64,000 nt of DNA, from NCBI GenBank assembly GCA_021234155.1, contig JAJEKV010000006.1, positions 1,674,001-1,738,000 on the forward strand, written 5' to 3'. Position 1 is the first letter of the stretch, and each line of letters opens with the position of its first letter. This document shows, piece by piece, positions 10,783 through 20,468 of this stretch. Made by a program: the position numbers and the translations under genes. Below the pieces are notes generated by a model. The model was given only the letters and a program-made list of their open reading frames with translations, was not told where the DNA came from and did not search any database. This stretch comes from Isoetes taiwanensis. Taxonomy: Eukaryota > Streptophyta > Lycopodiopsida > Isoetales > Isoetaceae.

Positions 10783-13700
10783 AGAAATTTCGTTTTCTCG
10801 TTTGACAATGAAATAGGTCGTGGTCACCCCTGGGATGGTAAGAAATGATTCCTCTCAACCAAAACAAAGCGTCAATAATACTAAGTTCAGCGCGAAAAAA
10901 TAAGACGCGCCATAATTTGACACCAGGCATGTAGCCCAAAGCTGTCATGACAGTAACGGAGGGGTTTGAGCATCATCACGAGTGGTCGTAAGGATCGCCA
11001 TTGCGATTCTTGCGAGAACAAGTGAAGGCAGAATACAATAAGCACATTGTGTGCATCGTGGTCAAATTACCATCTGGGGGTTGTATAACTGGTGTACAGA
11101 ATCGCGACCGCGATCTCTCAGACTACTTTGTTTATCCAATTCAAAGTTGAGATAGCTCAAAAGCATAGTGAACAAAAGTATAACACATACTGAACTTAAA
11201 AAGCATAACTCGTATTGAACATAAAAACATGTGAAAATGTTATAACAAAAAACATTTTACAAAATGCTCAGCACAAAGGCGAAGCTACATCACTGAGTCT
11301 CAAATACAGTCTCTGGATCAATACCATGTTGAGCAGCTATTCTTGCAATATGCTCCTTTCCAATAGCAATGGTCTGTGACAGGTCCATTTCTGTATATCC
11401 AGTTTTTTCTGGGATGTCAACATCCATTGCCCGTGCTACGTTCTGAACACGCTCTGACATATCTTGGCTATTAAACAATTCGTCCTGCAATTGCTCAGAA
11501 TACTCATTAGAGGGTACCAGCTTCTGCCTTTTAGGTGAAGGGTCGGGGGAGGTTCTCCCACTTCCGGAGGCGGCTTCAGAAGTTCCCACATACTCAAAGT
11601 TAGGAAGAGGCTTGTCCAGTTGCTTGGATAGCAGTGGCATTATGGTGTCGAAGTTCTTGTTCAGGGCTTCAAGCTTCTCGAAAGTTGGATCAAGTTTTGC
11701 CTGTGCCTTCTCAGTCTGCTCTATCAGTTCCCGGGTCTCCTTGATCCTTTCTTCGAAGCTTTTCTGATCCAGGCCTTCTAGTATCTGTTCCATGTTGCTG
11801 AGATCCGTTCCCTGTGTTATATTAATATCAGGCTTGTCGGAACCTTGTTCTTCACGTTGCTCATCATGCTCTTCACCTTCCTCTTCCATGTCAGGCCTTG
11901 CCATTTTCTCTAGAATCTCGAAGAAAGATCTAAGGAAACGGCATACCTTGTCGTCAAACTCAAAAGCAACACTCCGTTTTCCTTGCATCAACGCTACCCT
12001 TGAGGCACTTCCGCCTGAGAAGAAATCCAAAACGCAACCTTCTAATGGTACCAGCTCCTTCACTATATAATAGACATAAGAGGTTTTTGCTCGGCTCTTA
12101 ACACTAAGTCGCCTTCCATAGCTGCCCATTTGAATTTGGGTTTACCTGTAAAGAACTCCAAATACTTTCTTTTTGTTTTTGCATCTACTTCTTCGTCGCC
12201 AGTTTTCGGATATTTTGGAAGAGGAGTGCTTTGTGGTGCTTTAGTGACTTGAGTGAGTCGCAGCTCCAAGTTGGGTTTAACCGGCAGCACCCGAACGTCA
12301 CTCCTGTTTACTGTCACATGGCTGACATAATACTGGAATTCTTTTATATTTTTTTTGCTCTCCCAACCTTTCTCTTCATAAGCCCCTAGGGAAACATGGG
12401 AGCTACCTTCTATCCGCTAAGATCTGCATAAAAAGCAGGTTTGGCAAATGTACCGATCTGAGAAACATGACAATATGGTACACTTTTGCATGTGTCATGC
12501 CTGCAACTCTGCTAAAAAAATCTGTGTATTTTTTCACATCCCACAGGGTGGAAAAACTACGCATGTCTACAAAAATCAAACTGGCATTTTCTGACACCGA
12601 TGCAGGCACAAGGATGCCACTTTTTGTTACGTGCTGCACGATGTTTTGCTTCTCTTTCATTTTTCGGGCCTCATCTGGCCTCATTATAGCAAAAATAGCT
12701 TCCAAAAAAACTGCAGGCAGATTACCTTGAACTGCCTCTTTATTATAGTTTGCTTTGACGTATTCGAAATCTGTGTCTGCAATATCCAGGAGACGTTGCT
12801 CAGACAGCTCTGGAAAACATGAAGCCAACTCTTCAAAATTATTGTACATCTTCTCTGAGATAGAATTGGCGTATGATAACACTTCACGATGCATGAGTGA
12901 AAGTGTTCTGATGTCTAGAGCCCTCTGACTGCAATTAAAACGCCCCTGATATACCCTGCTGCACTTTCAAGAAAACCTTGCCCCTGTAAGATTTGGTCCA
13001 TCAAGGGCTTACCTCAAAGATTGTTCATTCCTCGTAGGTTTCTCAGGAATGTCTTGTTGAAGAATTCTTTTGAAGGTTTATCTGGTAATTCCCCCTGATC
13101 ATCAGTGAGCTTTCGGCTTGCCCAATTGTTGACAACTTCTACGAGTTTAGACCAGGCAGATTCTTGCATAAATAGGGCGCTTCTCATCCTTCGGTTCCTT
13201 AACCTTTGAGTTGTGGTAGCCACCTCCACAAAATCCCCGCGCGGAAGTCTGGTTAGGATCGCGACGGCAATTTTCCTGAGCAAAGAAACGAATAACATAC
13301 CTTCCAGGCGGATGTCACTGCAGTTCCCGTTGGCCCTTGTGGAGGACATCCGAATGCCTTATGCTGGTTTCTTAGTTGTTGGAGCTTCTCAATCAGTGGT
13401 TCTTTGTATACTGTATCTGCGATGACGTCGTTGCACTGTATGGAAATCTGAATGTATTCTTTGTTGGAGAGGTTACCATTTAATACACGACTTCTTCTTT
13501 TTAAATATGCTTTCGCAAATTCCAACCTTTGCTCGACATTGCCCACGCTGTGATTACCAGAAATAATATAAATTTTTTTGTTTGCCAATTCTTCTGGGCT
13601 CGACCAAGTGACTAAGTTCCTGCATGTGACCGAGATACACTAGTTAGTCCAAGAAATTGTTCACGAAGATCGCGACCGCGATCCGCTCGAGCATATTTAT

Positions 13701-15138
13701 ATATGTAACCAATATGAGAAGAAAGAAATAAATATGATGTGACAAACCTTGTTAAAGGATCATATGGAACGAGATCGGCCGGTGTAAGAACTTCTGTCGG
13801 GTATTTCTTGAAGCTTTTTATCAGTGTCTGTACATGGTCATTTGACCGGACTCTATGTGTCATATTAGCGGGAGCTGGTTCGCAATCAAAAATGCTCTCT
13901 TTGGAACCAGTTTACACCCATTGGATAATATCTTTTGAACTCCTCGAGCTTGGATGCTGTCTCCTGTGCCAGTTTCTTTTCTTCATCTGGATTAAACTTC
14001 AAATCTTCTGGCATTTGGGGATCAGTTCTCCAGGGCAATAAGTGGCTGGTAGGTGCTGGTCTAGTGGACGAGGAAGGAGTAGAAGACGTCGAAGGTTGCG
14101 CACTGTCATCCGTGGGCGCCTTTGGAATCTTTATCCTAAATGGCGGGATCCTCTTTGATGGCTGTCCTTCTAGTGCGGCAGATTCTCTGGGGGGAGCATT
14201 CAAAAGCATGACGGGAGCTGAAGGGTCAACTACTGCAGAACAACCAACATTTTCCGAGGGGGCTACAGCAGTTGCTGACGGAACAACATTTGCCTCTATG
14301 GGCAATACAGTATCCTTTGTAGTGGATGGTTCGCCAATAGCCTGCAAAGGGGCCACGGATCTCTTCTTTGAAACAGCCCTGAGCCAGTTGGTGTCCATCC
14401 TTGAAGGCAGTTTGTTGTCTTTAGTAGCCTTCAAAGCAGCAGAAGGAGGTTTCTTATCAGCTGAAAGGCCTTTTCTGCAAATGCTAAATCCAACAAGTAT
14501 GTCCCTGTTGCACTTTATACCCGACAAACTTAAGGAATCATAGGACGGCAATATCCAGCCAAATCCCTTAGCACTAGTAGCCATCCCCTTGCCGCTTGCC
14601 GCTTTGTTGACTTTACTGGCAATCATAATGGATGGATCATAATTCTGCCATCTCAAAACGTACTCGACAAACTGCAGCCCTTGAGTATCTTCTACGCTGC
14701 AAAGTATTGCATCCTGTACGTTATTTTTGGTGCCTTCCCACATAGCAATTACTATACCTAGCTGCTCGTAATCTTCTGGACCCTTCCCATTCCTAAAGAA
14801 CAAACACAAGTCCTTTCGGCGGTCTCCAGTGACATGAGGTTTTGCCTGTGCGATTTCAACACACCACTTCCTACTTCTATCGGGAGTGACAATTCTGATT
14901 GGTTCCACATTCGCCCGCGGAATAGTTCGAGGGCTGCAGAAGCAATTGAACACAGGTTAGATGCACAAGTATTGGAAGAAGGTGTTCGTAAGAATCGCGG
15001 CCGCGATCTGGTTCAACAGTTGCAAACTAATAAAGGGCGTTCTGTGACCATTATGCTGGCAAGAAACGCGGCCGCGTTCTTTACGACCAGCGAGTGTTAC
15101 GTTTTATATAAATCGCTCGCCACTATCGCGGCCGCGAT

Positions 15139-15296
15139 TGTAACAGGCCCATGGTAGACCGCTCGAGTATTCGAACCTTGAATGTGCCTGTGGGGCGTTC
15201 CCGAGACACCGGCATAAATGGGTAGAAGCGACTACTCATAAACGTCTAGACAGTTTTGCCCAGTTGGCTAAGGGCATGTCGGTTAGGAACGTTACA
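15139..15296 (+). repeat. 5' LTR (158 bp)
   Basis: Begins TGTAACAGG, ends CGTTACA. It is identical to 18829-18986 except CAGTTTT versus CGGTTTT. Confidence 0.92.
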
Positions 15297-15297
15297 G

Positions 15298-15312
15298 TTG
15301 GTATCAGAGCAT
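15298..15312 (+). promoter_or_regulatory. Primer-binding site (tRNA-iMet type)
   Basis: TTGGTATCAGAGCAT, one base after the 5' LTR, is the usual plant LTR-retrotransposon minus-strand primer site. Confidence 0.85.
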
Positions 15313-17480
15313 AGTTGGATCCTTGGATGTATGATGGCGAAGTCTAGATCAAGTTGAGGTTGTTCGATTATGCTAATAGTATTATGTGGAGATGACGGCC
15401 TTAGAGGAGGCGTGACAAATTGTTTTATGAAGGTATGTGAAATTGATTACATGATATTTCTATAATTTTGGTTGATTTTCTATCCTGCAAAGCAGATAAG
15501 CTAGAAAATGTACGTCATCAAAGGGGCTAACTTTGATTTAGGGTTGCCAATGTGCGCATAGAATGGAAGTGATGCTTGAGGGAGATTAAGGTACGGGTAT
15601 TGCGTTTCACTTTGGTAACCACTTCTTATAATGTCGATGTGATCTCGTAGTAGTATACTCTGGTGGCAAGAAACTTTGGAATAAGCAGTGCATGATATAT
15701 AATGCCTATCATATTCAGGGAAGGTTCATCTCACCATATCGGATGAATAAGATTCTTGATGTGATGTTAGGTGTATCCTTTTGAAGCTAAAATTGAGAAA
15801 ACCAGGCAGCATCCATATATTGATATCCAGTGGTAAAATAACAATAGGTTGCTAAGTTGATAGCATTTGGGCTATGGTTGGATAAGATTACGACACGGTT
15901 GTTGTAAGACAAATTTTGAGAATGCTTAGATATGGTTATAAAATAAGATTGACATGATAGTGGGATTGAAGCTCATGTGTAAATAGCAAATGTGTGACAT
16001 AGAAGGAAATGTCATGATTACATCATGGTCCTACTTGAGGTCTATAAAGTTGTTGGCCCTAGGGTTATGGCTAGAATAGTCGGTGATAGCCTTGAAAAAG
16101 TTCTTGGCCTTGAAAACATTCTTGGAGTAAGAAAGCACTTAATGGAACAAAGTGGTCAGGTTACGCATTTATATTTAGAGAATGATATCCACTTAAATTA
16201 TGGCAGATTGAAGAATTGATTGGCCAAGATTGAACAAAGTTATCCATCTTATGGATAAGGAAGAAGAAGATGATGAATAGAGGAATAACATATTTAAACG
16301 TGGTAGTAGGTAAACCATGAAGTTGAACGAAAGTGTTGTCAGATAAAGCCCAGACATGAGATAAAGGCAGAGGGGAATGTATAGACATGGAGAAGTGCCA
16401 TTTTTTGAAAATCTTAGAATGTAATAGAAGAGTTGTAAGCACATCTAGCAATGGTGCTTCCATGTATCGTAATTATTTGGCATGCTAGAAGTGGTTGTAG
16501 ATTAATGGAGGGATGGTGATTGCATTACTTGATTAAGGATATAGTCAAAGGATTGAAGTTGTGAACGAAATATATGAAGTAAGAGCTTCATTGAAATTAA
16601 CGGCAATTGGTGCCTATAAAATCTTGTTGAAAGACAAACCAGTGTGATGGGGAATATGTATGGAAGTAGGCTAGATATAGAGGTCAAGTGTATAGCCTAG
16701 GATACTTCAATGTCATAGGATGAACTTGTAGAGGAATTCTCTGTATCATGGGCTATAATTCTTATGGGATCCCTTGTATCAACTTAAGTATGTTACCTAG
16801 CTATAAGATACCCAGACTGGGGGACTTGATTATGTATTTTGCTTGTTACTTTTTGGATTTGGCCACCCAAGAAGTCTCGAGAGACTACATATCTAGTTCG
16901 ACCTGGGTATCTCTTTGGAATGATGGGTTTTTTTTTATGGCACGTACCTTCTTTATGAAAAGTTGCATTAACTGCATTACGTTTATTATATTAAATTGGA
17001 TATGTATGTTCCTCTTTTCCTTTTGTTGTTATTGACGCGTAGAGTATACTCATAATATTTAAGTTAGTTCTAGACTCGGCGGTATGTTAAATTGAAGGTT
17101 AGAAGGCATTGGAGCTATCTAATATGTATCTTTCCTTTAGCTTAAATTACTTGTATGAAGCTAGCTTTGAACTTTCAAGTTTGGAGATGCATCATCTTGG
17201 ATTGGAAGGCTAAGCAATTGTGTTTGACACGGATGGGTCAGTTCTAAGGGACAAAATTGTATTCATTGAGTATGTTGAATTGAGGATTAAGATGTGAAGG
17301 CATAAAGGGAAGACACCCAGGGAATTAAGGAGGCAGACTATAAGAATTTCTTTTTTTTTTTAGATCAATGGTTGGGTTTGTTCCAAGGAAGATGTCGCAA
17401 AGGGAAATACAAATTGGACTTTTCACGAGTGCTCTAAGATGCACCCATGAGGACATGGGTTGAATTTTTGGAGGAGAGAC
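15313..17480 (+). other. Retroelement internal region, no coding capacity
   Basis: 2.2 kb with stops in all frames and no protease, RT or integrase motif. It ends in a purine tract GAGGAGAGAC directly before the inner LTR. Confidence 0.6.
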
Positions 17481-18690
17481 TGTAACGGACCTAGCAACCT
17501 AGCACCAACATTAAGATGTAAGTAACGTTGTCATTATATAAGAGTACATTTTCAATGGTAAAATAAATGATTATGTGCTAGGAATACATGCATGCAATGT
17601 GTCTATGCATGCAGTGTGTGCATGCATGCATGCATGCAAGGGCATTGCTAGGTTATATAAGCGTGTTGGATGCAGCGTACATTTTCAATGGTAAAATAAA
17701 TGATTATGTGCTAGGAATACATGCATGCAATGTGTCTATGCATGCAGTGTGTGCATGCAGCGTGTTGGAGTGTAGAGGAAGCAAGCGGGATTCTAGGTGG
17801 GGATCAAGACTTACACCTGGGGTTTCTAGTGTAGTATCTCTGTGCTTAGTTGATATTGGTGGAATTCATAGTATTGTGATTTATGTGTAGTATAATTCTT
17901 TGATATAGACCTCTGGGGCCAGAGTCTAGGTGCGATGGTCTAGACTCACGGTTATTGCACAGTGCTATGTAAATGGTATTATTTGAACATCGGGCGTTGG
18001 TACCGTATGGTACAACGTCATGCACAGTTAAGTGGTCCTCCAATGCTGGACGCAGCGTGGATGGGTGTGTACACACGTGGTTACCCCGCCTCTATGTCAC
18101 TGGCCTGATCAGCCGAGTTGACCTTGCTCAGACCCAGAGGAATATTGGTTGCAATGTTGATGCTTTGGTTGCTTGGCTTTTGCATATGTGGATTTAATGT
18201 TGGAATCTAGTTGCAATGGCTATGCTTGGTATAATTATGCATTGTGCTTGTTGGATTAATTACTTGGATTGCAGGGGCGAGGTTACGGTAAGGCTGCGTT
18301 ATTGTTCTAAGTTGATGCTTTGTGATTATTAATGCTAGATGTGACCTAGATTCCCGATCCCCACTTAGTCCATGTGACTAACCCCGTGGTTAATGGTGTA
18401 AGCAGAGGAGCGGGGGTAGATGCGTGTGCATTGCTGTTCAATTAACTTGACTATTATTGATTATTATATATGGGGATTGAAGTTAATATTATTTTAAAAC
18501 TTTGGGTGTGTGTGAAGTTTTGCTGACTAATGGCAAGAATAATTTTATTTGGGACCTTAGAGCATGTATAAAGATTAAATTCTTTACCTAAGTATGCATG
18601 TATCTTGAGTTCCTAAAGTTAAGTAGATCCAACGGTAGAGATCGATGGGATCTCCAGTTATCGAGAGGTTAACTGGCCAGGCCCGTCACA
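17481..18690 (+). repeat. Inner, unrelated LTR (1,210 bp)
   Basis: Starts TGTAACGGACC after a purine tract and ends GGCCCGTCACA. It is followed at 18692 by a second TTGGTATCAGAGCA primer-binding site, then 138 bp, another purine tract and the outer 3' LTR. This is the PPT-LTR-PBS arrangement of a tandem retroelement, but the flanking outer LTRs belong to a different 158-bp type. Confidence 0.75.
17546..17765 (+). repeat. Tandem duplication (period about 130 bp) with GCATGC tract
   Basis: TACATTTTCAATGGTAAAAT ... CTATGCATGCAGTGTGTGC occurs at about 17546-17615 and again at about 17676-17750. Between them is an alternating GCATGCATGCATGCATGC run (17622-17637). Confidence 0.8.
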
Positions 18691-18828
18691 GTTGGTATCA
18701 GAGCAGGTCTCGAGTTCGAGTCTCCATGGGTGCCTATATGCATGGGTAATTTGCAAAGACTTGGTAATCATTGTGACATGGTATAGCTTTGGATGCTCGA
18801 GGACGAGCATAGTTCTAGTGGGAGAGAC

Positions 18829-18986
18829 TGTAACAGGCCCATGGTAGACCGCTCGAGTATTCGAACCTTGAATGTGCCTGTGGGGCGTTCCCGAGACACC
18901 GGCATAAATGGGTAGAAGCGACTACTCATAAACGTCTAGACGGTTTTGCCCAGTTGGCTAAGGGCATGTCGGTTAGGAACGTTACA
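18829..18986 (+). repeat. 3' LTR (158 bp)
   Basis: Follows the purine tract GTGGGAGAGAC; one difference from the 5' LTR, so the insertion is recent. Confidence 0.92.
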
Positions 18987-19254
18987 GCGATTGTCTTGAG
19001 CACTACCTTTCAGAAAATAGCAAAGGTCACGGTCACAACTATCGCGACCGCGATCGTAGCGACCATCTACCGATCCTAAAAAGACATGGCCGAAGCTATA
19101 GAGATACCTATACTATAAAAAATCGCGGAAATTACCTTCTCTGAGGGCGGAGGCGCGAGACATGGTGGCGCTAGAAATTTTTTGAAGGCGCTTGAAATTT
19201 GCTGAAGGCGCTAGAAATTTTCGCGAGGCTAAGCAGAAAAATGAACGCCACTCT

Positions 19255-19261
19255 TTTTATA
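19255..19261 (-). promoter_or_regulatory. TATA box of methyltransferase-like gene, copy 1
   Basis: Reads TATAAAAAGAG on the minus strand, about 92 nt upstream of the candidate ATG at 19163. The same box is at 56875-56881 in copy 2. Confidence 0.55.
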
Positions 19262-19263
19262 GA

Positions 19264-19333
19264 CATCGCCATTATGACGGGCGCCATTATGACGGGCGCC
19301 ATTATGACGGGCGGCGCCATTATGACGGGCGGC
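19264..19333 (+). repeat. GC-rich minisatellite, copy 1
   Basis: Four units of CGCCATTATGACGGG, the later ones with a GGCGG spacer. They abut the TATA box. The matching array in copy 2 is at 56801-56870. Confidence 0.88.
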
Positions 19334-20468
19334 ATATTCCACCATTACCCTTAAAAGCAACCCCCAGCTTAGCAACGTGCGGGACGGTCACACGTGAGAA
19401 TTTTTGTGAGAGTGACTGTGGGGCAGTTCGAAAGGACAGCAAATCACCCACGGCATGTCAGTTTAAATTGGACAGGGACAGGTGCACTAGGGCATAAAAA
19501 GGTCCCGCCCGTCTTACCGCATTTGAAATTCAAATCCATTTCAAATGCAGGAAGACCCTCACACAATTTCATTCTTGCAAAGTTTGGGAAGAAGTTGTTC
19601 GAGGCGCCTGAGTTAATTTGGAGGCGCTATGTTGGATTACAATGGCGCTTCGATGAATTTCAAAGCATCCAAGCATATTTCACATTGTAGAATTCATTGA
19701 AGGCCAAAGACAGGCAAGTTCATTGATTAAACTGTGTTTTCAGTTAAATCTGCCGCATGCACCCTTTTTTTTGTCTGGTAGATGCTTGGATGCTTTGAAA
19801 GCATGAAAGCATTTTGTGTCTGGTGGATGCTTGGATGAATTTCAAAGCATCCAAGCATATTTGACGATGTAGAATTCATTGAAGGCAAAAGACCGACAAG
19901 TTCATTCATTAGACTGTTTTTTCAGTTAAATTTGCCGCATGCACCATTTTTTTGTCTGGTAGATGAAATCCCATTCTAATTTGGTAATATAGATTGCCTG
20001 TATCAAAAATTCTTAAGATGTTCCTGTTTGTAGGCGTTGATGTCATTCATCTTCCACTGATGCAGGTGATCCTTGAGGCACAGCTAGCAGTCATCAGGAT
20101 CGCGAAGGCGATCTTTTCGAACATATTCTAGACCCATCAAGGGTTATTGATTCATCTACTTCTCCCGTAGGTCGTCCCTACGACACAGCTAGTGCTCGTC
20201 CGGATCGCGAAGGCGATTTTGCGCAGCATAATCGAGACAGGTACGTATAATCTAGACTATGGTATATGCTTGATGTAGGAGATTATGTTAGCTGCTTGCT
20301 CTAGGCACGTACAATCTAGACAAGTCTATCTGCTTGCTGAAGGAGATCGCGGTCGCGATCCTGCTAACCATGTCCTTGCTTAAGCTTGGTCTCTGGCTAA
20401 CGTGAAAGTGCTCTTTGACATCGCGGTGGCGTTCTCTCTGAGCAATAACGTCCATTGTGCTTGCAGAC
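19334..20468 (+). promoter_or_regulatory. Upstream region of transposase, copy 1
   Basis: About 1.1 kb between the divergent genes. It includes two similar ~60-bp units (CACAGCTAG..CTCGTCCGGATCGCGAAGGCGAT and the related one at 20070-20112) and four of the palindromes. The transposase ATG at 20469 follows GTGCTTGCAG, a likely 3' splice site, so part of this is probably a spliced leader. A duplicated 'GGATGCTTTGAAAGCATG..TTTCAAAGCATCCAAGCATAT' block is at 19663-19862. Confidence 0.5.

Larger units (their letters stand above)
15139..18986 (+). mobile_element. LTR retroelement nested in transposon copy 1
   Basis: Two 158-bp LTRs (TGTAACAGGCCC ... GAACGTTACA) differ at one base and bound a 3,848-bp insertion flanked by the 5-bp duplication GCGAT (15134-15138, 18987-18991). 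Copy 2 of the host transposon has the clean empty site (around 57145-57160). A TTGGTATCAGAGC primer-binding site (tRNA-iMet type) follows the 5' LTR. No gag-pol frame exists, so it is non-autonomous. A different, larger LTR sits inside it (17481-18690). Confidence 0.92.
11290..19163 (-). pseudogene. ParB-like / N4-N6 DNA methyltransferase-like gene, transposon copy 1
   Basis: A multi-exon minus-strand gene. A candidate first exon starts at 19163 (GCCACCATGTCTCGC, MSRASALRE, donor GAAG|GTAATT). The main exon begins at about 14938 after CTTCTGCAG and runs to 13747. It encodes an unrecognised N-terminal domain, a Pro/Ser/Thr-rich linker and the start of a ParB-like segment (RSNDHVQTLIKSFKKYPTEV). 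The next exon (13613-13302) carries YIISGNHSVGNVEQRLEFAK, recalling the ParB GxHR box. Later exons reach a methyltransferase-like C-terminal region: VKELVPLEGCVLDFFSGGSA (motifs X/I) then VAFEFD (motif II). An acidic coiled-coil tail with a basic KRQK patch ends at 11290. The expected motif IV (DPPY/W) is replaced by LIFVDMRSF. Lesions include a 2-base loss near 13890, a ruined acceptor at intron 3 (GCGCGGGG) and an LTR element in the first intron. Confidence 0.7.
10994..20433. repeat. Twelve ATCGCGRYCGCGAT palindromes, transposon copy 1
   Basis: 14-bp cores at 10994-11007, 11101-11114, 13258-13271, 13669-13682, 14994-15007, 15065-15078, 15125-15138, 19041-19054, 20099-20112, 20204-20217, 20346-20359 and 20420-20433. 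The strongest are perfect palindromes (ATCGCGGCCGCGAT at 14994 and 15125; AACGCGGCCGCGTT at 15065); the others vary mainly in the centre. Two lie downstream of the methyltransferase-like gene, two in its introns, four between its first and main exons, and four just upstream of the transposase start. All lie in non-coding DNA. I noticed none outside the two transposon copies. Confidence 0.88.

Noticed and set aside
11792-12070. Cys/Ser-rich 92-codon frames opposite the methyltransferase exon (also 60240-60518)
   Set aside because: Antisense to an acidic Glu-rich coding exon, which explains the Ser/Cys runs.
13935-14543. 202-codon open frame on the plus strand (and mirror frames at 57820-58218)
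   Set aside because: Shadow of the Pro/Ser/Thr-rich exon of the methyltransferase-like gene on the opposite strand; its composition follows that exon.
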